From Dillenia suffruticosa (lineage: Eukaryota > Streptophyta > Magnoliopsida > Dilleniales > Dilleniaceae): a stretch of 64,000 bases of DNA. How positions within the stretch are numbered: the stretch's first letter is position 1; every line of letters begins with the position of its first letter. This document shows positions 23,055 through 33,813 of this stretch, one piece after another. A model generated the notes under the pieces. That model was not told the DNA's origin. It saw only the letters and a list, made by a program, of their open reading frames with translations, and made no database searches. The DNA is taken from positions 11,637,001 through 11,701,000 of the forward strand of contig JAVTVX010000012.1 in assembly GCA_033439265.1 (NCBI GenBank), given 5' to 3'. The translations under genes were made by a program, and so were the position numbers.

Positions 23055-24717
23055 ATCCAACTGTCATGCCCCGGACTGGGATCGTGAACAGCCGCCTGTT
23101 TTCTAAATGCCGACTGTATTTTTACAGAAAATCGGACAGAAGCTCCCCATATTTCAGAGGTCTTCCAAATACAATTTAACCTGTATAAATCACAACCATC
23201 CTGTAAGAATCAAATGGCCATCCCAACCTCTCTAAAATCAACAAATCCCACAGCCAATATCCAAAATAACACAAGGCTATATTCCAGCAACTTAGCCACA
23301 GACCTCTACTGCCATGCCCCTGTCAAAGGCATGGACAGCCGCCAGTCGCCCCTCTTGTGATTTAGAGGTGGCAACAAGCGATCCTAGAGTACACTTCTAA
23401 GACATAACACATTCCCAAGTGCTTACACAACGAATAAAAAATGCCTCAATGCAATGTTATGCGATGATATGAGAGTTCCACAATTTAAATATCCATATTT
23501 ATACAGTTATCCCAAAATTACACAATGGTCTTCTATAGACCTCAGAATGCATATACATTACCAATACAAATTTTACAACAGAAATATATAATAACTCCTC
23601 AAGTCCAAACCAGATCTCCCAATGATATTGAGCGTCCTAAAAGCAATGCTCCTTGTCAAATACTATCTCTGAAACCAGAAGGGAAATGTGGGATGAGTAC
23701 TCGGGAAAGAATACCCAGTGAGTGAGTGGGTCAATGCAATTGTCTAATATGAAGTGTGAAACTGGAGTGTCAAAGCATAAGTATACAAATCATATTTCAA
23801 ATCATCATGCTTTTCATTTCAACAATATATCATTAGCACGCATTTTCCTATCAAATATGCATCCAAAGCACTGTCATTAAAATCATAGAGCTACCAGCCG
23901 AAAATGTCCTGGCAGAGGTCTACCGCAACCTATGACAGGCATACTGGGGGTGTTATATGCAAGTTTATTTAAAGTGCTCTCTACCCCGGTGTTGGCGACG
24001 AATCTCGTCTAGGTGCTAGACTTGGAGAGAGTATCCAAATCCTTCCCCTTTCAGATTCAACCTGGCTAGTACCGTGTCGTTAATAAAAATCACGACAATT
24101 CATGGGATACCCCAGGTCTAGGCATATCCGGACGCCACCAAAGCGTCTCTCACGGTGTCCTTCATAGCTACGGAACAATATATATACCAAAACCCTCAAG
24201 GCCAAATCCAAAATCGTATCAAAATGTGTCGAAATGAGGTTCACAAACCAAATGCAACGTATAGCATAAAATGACACATTATACATTTCAACACATGGAT
24301 GCATAATTTCCATATTTCAACATAGTTTTTGGACACTCCATAGGTTCACAAAAACCAATTTCAAACCAGTCAAAACATTTCAAGTACACTACAAATCATG
24401 CTCATTATCAAATATTTTAAAACAAGGTTTACACATTAAACAAAAGTATTAAAATAAATCTCACTCACCGTTTTGGGGAGGATAGCGCACTCCCCAATAA
24501 AACCACAATACGTAGAATAAGGCTCCCCTCAATCAAGTCACCAAGAAAGTCAACCTAATCAAATAATCACGATTTTCATCAAAATTTCGACTATTGTTAG
24601 GGTTTATCATTTTCGTTAAGTTCGTACAAACTCTAAATTCTTTAACTTATAAATATACACCATAATTTCTGCACATTTAACCACATGTTCTAAGGACTTA
24701 AATATAGATTTTATGCT

Positions 24718-24757
<40 letters not shown>

Positions 24758-25019
24758 CTTCCGATTCTAGATTCAACCTAAATTCAACCAAATTAAATTT
24801 AAGTATGGAAATAATTTTATTTCCCTCACCTAGGTTTACTCGAATCTCAAACCTAGCTTTCGTTCACCCGTCAGATTAATTTGAAACCTGTAACATTTTC
24901 AATTTTGAAATCACGTTAGCGACTAAATCAACTTCTAACACAAAACCACATCTAACATAGCCATTACCTGCAGTGAAGGATTTCTGCGAGGATGGCAAAT
25001 GGCTCTCAAAGGAGAAAGC

Positions 25020-25900
25020 CGGTGGCGGGCTTGCGAGCTCGCGGGCCATCGCGGGCTGGCGGGCCGATGGGCTGGCGGGCTAGCCCACTAGTGGGCTCGT
25101 GGGTCAGTAGCCCGGCTTGCTGGCCGTAATGGGCTTCGCGTTCCGTAGTAGGCTTGCGGGTCAGCATTTGGCTTCATGGATCAGCAGTGGACTTTGTGGG
25201 TCAGCAGTGGGCTTCGTGGGCTGGCCCGCTGGTGGGCTCTCACGACTAGGGCTCACGCTCGCAAGTTGGAGTGCTCGTGGGCTGGAGTGCTTGTGGGCTA
25301 AGGCTCGCGGGAGGTCTGCAATCGCGTGCTCACGGGAGGTCTGCAGTCGCGCGCTCGCTCAGTGGGTCGTGCGCTGGAGCTCTCGCTCTTGGGCTGGGGC
25401 GCGCTCAAGCAGTGGATCGCGCACTGAGCATGCTGTGCTCGTGCAGAGGGTCGTGCTAGAGGGTGCGCTGGCATAGGGGAGCCCATGCTGGGGGGCGCTG
25501 GCACTCGTGCAGGGGCGTGCAGGGGCTCGTGCAGAGGCACGCAGAGGCTCGTGCAGAGGCACGCAGGGGCGCACTAGCGCTCAAACAATGCGTGCTCGCA
25601 CTCGGGAGAGCGCGCAGTGCTCTGCGTTGTCGCACCGTCGCACACTCTTGCGCTGTCGCATGCTGGTGTGCTCGCGGTCGTGCAGGGATCGCGTACCGGG
25701 CTCGCGCACTATGGGCTGGAGTGCTCGGTCATGTGCAGGCGTGCTCCCGAGTAGGCGCGCACTCATGCTGTGGAGCGCTTGGGCAGTCGCGCGCTCGGGC
25801 TGTGGAGCGCTGGCAGCAGATCGCGCTCGGCGGAGGAGCTGCAATCACGGGAGGACGTTGCAGCGGCGGCGATCGCGGGAGGAAGGTGAGGCGGTGGGCG
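25020..25900. repeat. GC-rich minisatellite in Gypsy-A 5' LTR
   Basis: Tandem degenerate units of GGGCTGGCGGGC, then TCGTGCAGAGGCACGCAG and GCGCTCG-type repeats. It carries simultaneous open frames on both strands (for example 25507-26175 plus, 25298-25574 minus), typical of stop-poor GC-rich repeats and not taken as genes. Confidence 0.87.
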
Positions 25901-25980
25901 GCGGCTGCGGGAGAGGAAGAGACGGAGTGAGAGAGAGGAGAGAGAGGGGAAAATGGAGAATTAGGGCTTTAATCCCTAAT

Positions 25981-26012
25981 TCTTTTTCTTTTTCTTTTTT
26001 CTTTTTCTTTTT

Positions 26013-26044
<32 letters not shown>

Positions 26045-26100
26045 TTGCTTTTTTTTCTTCTCTCTTCTCTTCTCTTCTCTTTTCTTTTCTTTTCTTTTCT

Positions 26101-26132
<32 letters not shown>

Positions 26133-26140
26133 TATAAATA
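25981..26140. repeat. Polypyrimidine tract, ATT and AT microsatellites
   Basis: Runs of TTTTTCTTTTT, then TCTCTTCTCT and TTTTC repeats to about 26101, followed by ATT repeats and an AT run. Simple-sequence DNA within the Gypsy-A 5' LTR. Confidence 0.92.
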
Positions 26141-26284
26141 TTCATTTTTTACCCAAATTTTCATGGATACGATAATAATTTTAAATATACCAAAAAATTT
26201 ATTTAAATATCTCAAACTCAAAAATCAATATAAATAAATAAAATTTCTCGTACAAAAATACGATATCACAAAGTCGGCGTTACA

Positions 26285-26606
26285 CTCTCTCTCTGAATGA
26301 TGGGACATCAAAAAGTATTAAAAATGTTAGATACTTTAATCTGGGACCATAACCCCCTTAAATAACTGTTTGTGATATTAAACCTTTCAAAATCACTCAT
26401 TATCTTTTGTAATTTTTATTTTGACCTATCACAAAATAAAAAATTACCATATGGTATCGACATTTTTAAAAGTTCCACACCCTTCAATATATAATAAAGC
26501 TCTATAATAAATATACAGTAACAGATTACTTTATTGGGTTAAAATAACAGTCCAAATACATAATTATTTCATATATCAACCCAATGTTAGAGTAAAAAAT
26601 CTAACA
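26285..26606 (-). repeat. Copia-1 5' LTR, distal part (with target duplication 26285-26289)
   Basis: Continues the LTR interrupted at 5771; its first five bases CTCTC are the second copy of the Gypsy-A target site. It ends TCTAACA at 26606, the inverted match of TGTTAGA at 5587. The actual 3' partner LTR is outside the window, so this end cannot be confirmed by alignment. Confidence 0.62.
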
Positions 26607-28045
26607 AAGTGCTCCTAACTATGGTCAATACTATTAAGTATTCGAAGGTGTCTGAGCATTTAAAAGACTGGATGTAATAATTTACAATTACACACCAAAA
26701 TAAGAACCAAGTTCTTTTATTACCAACAACAACAACAAACTAAATCTTAATCTCAAATTCTTCTACTATCATTTTAATAAAATCCACTTGTGTTCCTCAG
26801 GAAGAATCACAATCTTATCATCTTGTAAGCCTCCGATTGGTCTAAAGAGGGTGAAAAATTGGTACTTCTAAACAATCAGCAATAAAGTTTTCAAGTGAGA
26901 CACAGGTGTGCAGTAATCGACTAGGTCAAGTCAATAAAAAGCTACGACAAATGCAATTGCTGTTCGAGCAATGCTTTACAAAAAATGCAGCTTAATGATT
27001 GATCACCAATCCGTCAAACCAACATTTATTTTTTTTACTTCTGGGTCTTGTCATTCCCTCACCAACAAACATAAGGAAATGCAACTGAAAACCTAAAACT
27101 GCGAATCAAAAGTGAGAAATGGGATTTTACCATCTCCAGCACACCTTTCACAAGAAACAGGATCTCCCTAGAAAATTTCAACAAAAACCAAATTAAAAAT
27201 CATAATGGGGAGATACCCATTGCACATACAGGAGAAAAAACAAGAAATATCTAACTTTTCTCAGGAGAAAGAAAATTGTGAAATGTTAAAATAGGTTGCA
27301 CTATTCACATTTTTTTCTTAAATTTTTGTAATTTCCTTTTAAGCATGCATATTAGATCTACATGTTTAGTTGATATGATATAGGGTTTTATCATTTCTTG
27401 TGTGGTTGTGTGATCTTAAGTTCCCCCCCTACATAGCATGCCAAGGCATGTTTATCTATAGTATGCCTAGAGTTAAGAAAACACTTTGCCTAATGTATCT
27501 CATATATGATTTAGTCACCAACTTAGCTCCTATCTTGAACTAATTAAGTTGAATCCCAACCTAGAATTACTAACAATCTTAGGTACACATATTCTTGGTC
27601 ATTAATTGTGTCTAAACATCCATGTCTTTAAACATTTAATTAGAAGTTCTATTAAATCAGTAGGAATTACCACTGATAATATTGTTTTTAAATAGAAATA
27701 TTCCTTAATAGCATATTTTGATATTTAATTAGAACATGCTCGTAAGAGATCAATTAATGATTTCATTTTTAAGAGTCGAGAATATATAAGACAAATTCAT
27801 CTTGTGCAATCTCTTTAATCATTTGTGATCAACAATGCTTGAATTTGCAATCTCTATTCTAGAAGATTATCATTTTACTTGAGTCCTCAATTAGTATGTG
27901 TCATTAATGACAATGGAGTAGTAAATTTATACTAAGAGCAAGAGGGAACATATTAGATGGGCGGGTTTACCTTGACCATTTGATGACGATTACACAACCA
28001 TTTGCATGAAGTCAGGAATCATCATCATCTATATCATAGTTGTTC
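26607..28045. other. Unassigned AT-rich sequence left of CACTA terminus
   Basis: No coding frame of useful length and no element boundary that I can support. One 37-base stretch with splice-like borders at 27131-27167 is listed separately. The remainder may be host intergenic DNA or an old repeat. Confidence 0.5.
27131..27167 (-). pseudogene. Possible orphan exon with a CxxCxGxG motif
   Basis: On the minus strand a 37-base segment is bordered by TTCTAG and GTAAAA. One frame reads GDPVSCERCAGDG, which contains CxxCxGxG, the repeat of DnaJ-type cysteine-rich zinc domains found in many plastid proteins. No neighbouring exon is recognised on either side, and another frame is also open. May be chance. 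Confidence 0.18.
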
Positions 28046-28239
28046 CACTACAACGGAAATGGCTTATGGAGACGGACAAAAACCATGAGGAAAAGATGAT
28101 AAATCCGTCGATAAAGTCTTCTCCGACGGATAAAGATTCAATTGGCTAAACATGGGTCAGCCTATCCCAACACTTGTGATCACTGTTGGAGCATGTTCAA
28201 CATCCAGATAGTTAAAAAAGTATCGGCAAAAATCAACAT

Positions 28240-29020
28240 TATATCATCGGTTATAAAGGAATAGTAAGAGTTACTACATTTATCGTTACTTTTGTAAAAA
28301 GGTTAGTAAAAGTTATTACTTTTATCATCACTTATAAAGGGTTAGTAAAAATTACAATTTTTATCATCACCTTATAAAGGTTTAGTAAAAATTACTACTT
28401 TTTTCATCAGTTTAAGGGTTAGTAAAAGTTTTTACCTTTATCATCACTCAATGACTCAATATAACCATTAGAATTGGTATAACTATTTATTGTTGCCAAT
28501 GAAATAATAGTATGTTAGGAAATGTTATAACTTTTATTGTCGATAAATACAAATGTTAGTAAATATTATTACAATACGGATCTTAGAATATAGGAAATGT
28601 GAATTCTTTATTGTCATACGTTTACTGTTGGCTTAGTAAATATCTTTATTATCGCTTACAAAAGTATCGGGTTAGTAAATATTACTATATTTATTGTCGC
28701 TTATTGGGTTAATAAATATTACTATTTTATTGTCATTATCGCTTACAAAGTCATTGGTCAGTAAATATTATTATTTTATTATCGCTTACAGAATTATGGG
28801 TAAATAAATGTTATTACCTTTGATATCGGTTACACAAATAATTTGTTAGTAAATGTTACTACATTTATTGTCGTTGGATAGTAAATATTACTATATTTTA
28901 CGGAATTGTTGTTGGTAAGTAAATTTTACTAACTTAGCATATGTTATTTGTTACTTAATATTGGTAACCAAATGTTACTACTTTTTTGCGTCGGTTATCA
29001 CAAGGTTAGTAAATGTTAGG
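28240..29020. repeat. Subterminal tandem repeats, TTAGTAAATATTACTA type
   Basis: Some 15 degenerate copies of (G)GTTAGTAAANNTTACTA followed by TTTATCATCAC or TTTATTGTCGC. Spacing is mostly 37-50 bases. The same core, in reverse complement, builds the array at 33814-35568. Confidence 0.8.
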
Positions 29021-29523
29021 ATATATTAATACAAATAATATAAAGAGTTCGGAAATATTATAAATACCGTATCTTAGGAAATGAAGTATCTTTTATATCA
29101 TCATAAAATATATATGATAATATTACAGACACATTACAAGAGAAAAAAAAAATTATAACTTCCGGTCAGTACATATTTTCATATCTTCTTAAATGAAATA
29201 TTGATAGCAAAAATGTTGACTTGGAGTACCCAAAAAATTCCAACATCCGTAACATCCGATTCCAGGATCCACAGTGATGTGTGGTATCATTTTATAGTAA
29301 TGAAATTAATATAATTATAAAGTATATTATAAAAACTTGTGCATTTAAATATTACCTTTGGGAATTGTCTCAGGAGGTGGTGATAATGATGATGGTTGGT
29401 TTCGATGTGCACTCCCAGTATCTTGTATTAAAGAAAACTAACAATATAAATACAAATAATGTAGATTATTGTTCAGAAGTAAAAATAAGATTATGGTAGA
29501 AGTAAAGAAATGATTCAAATCGT

Positions 29524-29650
29524 ACCTTCGATTTCTATTGGTTAATTCAAATTGTTCATTTTAACCAGCATACGTTTCCCTTTTTCTAAATCCCAAACAT
29601 TTTGACAGCGGGTTGGACCTCTACATTTTCTTTTGACAACCGGTGCAAAT
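29524..29650 (-). pseudogene. CACTA Ptta/En-Spm transposase fragment
   Basis: The minus-strand frame reads RGPTRCQNVWDLEKGKRMLV then KMNNLN, a stop, and PIEIEG. RGPT with a basic stretch and a downstream (Q/N)PIG-like motif is the signature of the plant transposase family Ptta/En/Spm. The stop TAA stands where Gln (CAA) is usual. GAAG|GTACG at the end looks like a splice donor. Too short to define the protein; it supports the CACTA assignment. Confidence 0.5.
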
Positions 29651-30295
29651 TAAAAATAAAAAATAGAGAACATAGTAGTTACATAGAAATATATTACTAA
29701 AAAGAAATGATCTATTTTTAAATATAAATATAAACAAAACCAAACATGGGATATCATTTTTGAATAATTGGTCTTTGGATGGTTCTGATTATTTGTGTTC
29801 AGCTACAATAGTCATTTTTTGTTTATTTCATCTCATATTTTTTGTTGAAATTTTTTTGTTGAAAATATTTGAGAGATGTGACAGATAAGAGTTTTTGAAG
29901 GAAATGAGAAGTTTCGATATTTGTGGAGAAAGAAAAGGTTTGTAGTATATATATTTGGTTTAGCACCAAATAAATTTTGGTTTGTAGTATATAAATTTGT
30001 TTAGTGCCAAATAAATTTTTCAAAACCCGTTATTTTGTTCCGTTTATCACATTTTAGTTTTTGAATTTTTTGTTATTTACCTTTATTTTTTATAGTTTCA
30101 GTAATTAACAGAAAATTTTGATTTTGACATATTGTTATATAACTCCGTGAAGTAGTAGTAAATATTACTACCTTGTTACTAGATCGGGCGCATTCCTATG
30201 TGGCACAACCACCGGCAGAGCCGATTACTATATAAATTCGTGAAGTAGTAGTAAGTATTACTACCATGTTACTAGATCAGTGCATACCTATGCGG
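29651..30295. other. AT-rich spacer with a roughly 95-bp tandem duplication
   Basis: Mostly AT-rich without genes. From about 30145 a block GTGAAGTAGTAGTAA...TTACTAGATC...GGCACAA is repeated at about 30240, leading into the minisatellite at 30296. Confidence 0.6.
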
Positions 30296-30740
30296 CACAA
30301 GCACCGGTAGAGCTGCCTAGGCAAGCGTGCTCGCAAATGTCTGCGTGCAACACAACCGGTGATTGAGCCGCCCAGGCAAGCATGCTCAAATGCCTGTACG
30401 TGGCACAATCGGCGGTTGAGCCACCCAGGCAAGCACGCGCAAATGGCTGTGTGAAGCACAATCGGCGGCTGAGCCGCCCAGGCAAGCGCGTGCACAAATG
30501 CTTGCGTGTCACAATCGGTGACCGAGCCGCCTAGGCAAAAGCGCACACAAATGCCTATGCCCGACATAACTGGTAGCTGAGCCGCCCAGGCAAGTGCGTG
30601 TGCAAATGCCTGCACAGTACAACCGGTAACTGAGCCGCCCAGGCAAGAGCGCGTGCAAATGCCTACGCACGACACAGCCGGCAGCTGAGCTGCCCAGGCA
30701 AGCACCCGCAAATGCCTCGTGGCACAACCTGCAGCTCAAC
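30296..30740. repeat. GC-rich minisatellite, about 54-bp unit
   Basis: Eight to nine head-to-tail units. Each contains CACAACCGG, then GAGCCGCCCAGGCAAG and GCAAATGCCTG. Unit lengths run about 50-57 bases. It is an island of GC-rich DNA in an AT-rich setting. Because many units are near a multiple of three, a 144-codon frame runs through it on the minus strand, with an internal repeat (CLGGS and AWAAQ-like); I do not regard it as a gene. Confidence 0.92.
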
Positions 30741-31239
30741 CAGTACCTTGTTTTAAAATAGTAATTTTATTATTTTAAATAACAAAACATTTATATTATT
30801 AATATAATCATATGAAATCTTTAAATTATATTACTAAATTTGTTATATGAAATTATGAAATTATATTACTAAGTTTGTTATATACAATCATTAAATATAT
30901 TAAATTTATAATTTATATTATATAGTGTCATAATACATTTTATTATATTTTTTATGAATATATAATTTTAAATAAAATCATATATTACAAAAAGTCATAT
31001 ATTTTTTATGTTATTATTACTACATTAGTTACATAATTTTATATGATTATATTATTTAAAATAATAACATTTCATTCTTAATTTATAATTTAAATTTCGT
31101 TATAATTAAGAAATGCGAGTTCGGATCATGCGCTTTGATGGATTGCCTCGGACTCTGATTTTGATTATGTTGTAGTCAAGACATAAGGCTACAACTTCTT
31201 AGTTGAGCACTTTCTCAGATTCCTAGTGCAAGTCTCTAA
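30741..31239. other. AT-rich sequence, no gene seen
   Basis: Very AT-rich to about 31110, then ordinary sequence grading into the LTR fragment. No element end recognised. Confidence 0.5.
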
Positions 31240-33182
31240 AATAGCAACATTTTGCCCACATTACATTTTAGAAGTCTCTTCTGACCATGTTTTAGCACAA
31301 CCATCACAACATTTAACACATAACTCCAAATTACTTGAAATTGTTACAGTACCTAGAAAACACATAAACTTACATTTTTCATGTTTTGGGTTTCTTCTGA
31401 TTATTCCTAGAAGGGGTTTGAAGTTGACCACCAAAATCTCTGTTCAGTTTTAGTTGAGAAACAGAATCGTTTCTGCACAGTTTTGGGAGATTTTGTATAA
31501 CTTTTGATTCCCTTGGCCAAATTGGCTACAATTTTCACAGTACGTGGATACAAGGGAGATCTACAATGTTTCTTCTTTGTGTTTTTGCAAACAAGGGCTG
31601 GAAGGGGGTCGTACAAATCTACTGTTTTTAGTGTTGGAAAATGGAGGACCCTCTGACGAGTTTCAGAAAAATGGCTGTAACTTTTGACACAAGGGTCGGA
31701 TTAAGGTGATCCTTACCTCGTTGGAAAGCTAAGACATGGATCTACAATTCTTTCAACTAGCACAAGATCTAAATCTATTAGAAGGGGCTTGAAAACCTAG
31801 GTCAATTTTGCTACCGAAATCAGGGCAAAAATGCAGGACTGAACAGAGAATTAGTGCAGAACACTTAACTTTGAAAATCATATAAAATCCATCTCTACTC
31901 AGAATATAACGATTCTTATCTCCTTTTAAAGCTCTGAATGTCTAGTTTTACAGAAATTTACCTAGTTCAATTTGCAGTAGTGTAGGTAAAGTTATGATTT
32001 AAGTAGTGCAACAAGGTCATATGTCCAGAATTCCAAAAATCAGATTTTTTTTCCATCCTCATTCCTCCTATTCTTTGCCAAAGATAAATAACTTTCAGCA
32101 CATCTTCAATTCTCATTTCAATCAACACACACACACACATATTTTCCTAAACATTGCATTAAAATTAAGCACACAACATCACATAGAATGTATTCATTTT
32201 CGGCCAAACACCAATCTCATTTTTCTGCACACATTTCCTTGTGTTCTACCAAGGTTCTAAGTTACAAAATCAAGCTAAAAACACCACATTAAATCATTCA
32301 TGCATGTCCTAAAAAATTCCCGCAAGTTCAGAATTTTTATTTACCTCAAATGTTGATGCTCCAAGCCCAAATTATGATCCCCTCACAAGATCAATCATTC
32401 CTTCAATTTCCTAGCTCTAAGCCATACAAGATTTACCATGTTAGCTTTTTCCTTTTGACCCCAAATTAACATATGTTATACTAGGGTAGATGAAGAGTCT
32501 CTTACCTCAAAATGACCAACTGAACTTGAAGAAAAATAGGATTTCTCCTTCCTTGAAGCTCTCAGCTGTCCCTTGGATTCCACCAAGCAAAACTCCTCCT
32601 TTTGCCTTGATTTTTGGATATGTTATAATTGGACTAGTGAGTAAGGGATTTATGTAAAAACATTTAGGTAGTGTAGTTGAAAAAATTTGGGATTCCTCAC
32701 CTTGAACTCACGGCTTAGAGTTGAAAAATTAGAGCTTGTTTCTTTGGACTTGAACACTCCCACACTCCCACGGTTTTGCAAGGAAAGAAAAAGAAAATTT
32801 GCCTATGTGTTTGGTTTTATTTGTTTTGCCCATCCAATCCTAGCCATCCAACAAATTTCAAGAATCAACTATAGCCATTAGATTGTTTTGTTATAATAAG
32901 CTTTCTCTCTCTTCCTACAACAATACTCTTTCTCTCTCCCACGTTGGCTCTCTCATTCTCACACACAAACCTCACTTTCTCCCACTACATGCACACTCTT
33001 CATTAATTCCATGTTCCCCCAACTACCATGATCAAAGGTCCACAATTTAGATTCCATTTCTTCCTCACCATTGATGTGTTTTCATGAAGGCTTACTCTTT
33101 TCCCAATATGTTTTGTCTCCTACTAACTAGATCCAAAGGTTCATATTCATTTATCTCTCTTCAATTAAATCTCCACCATTGG

Positions 33183-33227
<45 letters not shown>

Positions 33228-33813
33228 AATGTAAATAAAATAATGCATAAAAGAAAAATCTCCTCTCTCCTCACCCAAAATCGTCCATGTTACTCTCTCC
33301 CTCTCTACAATCTTTTGTTTAGTTTTTATTTAGGTAAATACATTTATTTAAATTACTTCTAAATTTTATAAATTGCAAGTCTCTTGACTTATAAAAATTA
33401 TAAATTGATCCCAAAAATTTTTTTTAAAATTTCAAGTTAGACCCAAAACCTCATTTTAGACCAAACTTAATTTATTCCGCATTAAAACGTGATCGTTTAG
33501 CCGTGCTGGGGCTCATTTCTGTCCGATTAGGGTTTTTCGGGCGATTATCTGGAAATCCCCGATTTGGCTCTACGAAACACGATTCACTCATATTTGAAGT
33601 GTCTATATACTCTAGAGTCATTTTCATTATATTTGGACCCTTTGTGGTCATTTTGAAAATTTTTAATTTTCGACAATTTTACCCATATTCTGGAAACGGT
33701 TTTTTTTTTTAAATAAAAAAATTTATGAGTGATTTTCTGTATGAATAAGAAAATGTATCATATATGGAATAATGAGAAATATAATATACAGTACACCACC
33801 TGTCGGTGTTATA
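31240..33813 (-). repeat. Gypsy LTR fragment in minus orientation
   Basis: The right part is the reverse complement of the Gypsy-C 5' LTR start: 33770-33813 against 35569-35620, and the piece with ACTCTAGAGTCATT (33609-33622) against 35760-35775. The interior shares AAAGCTAAGACAT with the solo LTR at 55194-58434. It ends GTGTTATA, a mutated GTGTTACA. The left end is approximate, and the LTR half that would carry TGTCACGCC is absent. Includes an (AT)n run at 33187-33225. Confidence 0.75.
33187..33225. repeat. (TA)n microsatellite
   Basis: Uninterrupted TA run within the minus-strand LTR fragment. Confidence 0.93.

Larger units (their letters stand above)
5772..26284 (-). mobile_element. Gypsy-A: Ty3-gypsy (chromovirus-like) retrotransposon carrying nested Gypsy-B
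   Basis: Minus-strand LTR element bounded by TG (5772) and CA (26284) with CTCTC duplications. Its 5' LTR is 23062-26284, its PBS is at 23043-23054, and gag, protease, RT, RNase H and integrase run from 22736 down to 18016 (gypsy order, integrase last). Its 3' LTR is split: 5772-7337 and 17520-18015, with Gypsy-B between. The 3' LTR copy lacks the roughly 1 kb that corresponds to 25280-26284, and pol ends abruptly at the same junction, so a deletion removed the pol end, polypurine tract and U3 start. The PBS, LTR style and gag start suggest the Tekay/Del group; this clade call is inference. Confidence 0.92.
23062..26284 (-). repeat. Gypsy-A 5' LTR (complete)
   Basis: 3,223 bp, TGTCATGCCCCGG to GGCGTTACA. 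It holds an (AT)n tract at about 24727-24756, a GC-rich minisatellite at 25020-25900, a hairpin at 25957-25983 (arms AGAATTAGGG and CCCTAATTCT, 7-base loop), and a long pyrimidine tract at 25981-26105. The segment 23959-24120 (TTTCAGATTCAACCTGGCTA near 24050) contains extra sequence not seen in the matching part of the left copy. Confidence 0.93.
28046..29650 (-). mobile_element. CACTA (En/Spm-like) transposon relic, left part
   Basis: CACTACAACGG at 28046 followed by ATGGCTTATGGAGACGG and two CCGTCG/CCGACGG motifs matches the end of plant CACTA transposons (CACTACAA, then GACGG-type subterminal motifs). About 28200-29020 is filled with roughly 40-50-base repeats containing GTTAGTAAATATTACTA, the usual kind of subterminal array. 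A transposase-like exon lies at 29524-29650. The matching right terminus (TTGTAGTG) is not found with confidence, so the true right end is unknown. Confidence 0.62.

Noticed and set aside
25117-26175. Open frames of up to 222 codons
   Set aside because: Same reason: they lie in the Gypsy-A LTR minisatellite and run into a poly-pyrimidine tract that is read as a Phe/Ser run.
30277-30711. 144-codon minus-strand frame with internal repeats
   Set aside because: It follows a DNA minisatellite with units of variable length; the apparent protein repeat is a consequence of near-54-base units. No start context or homologue recognised.
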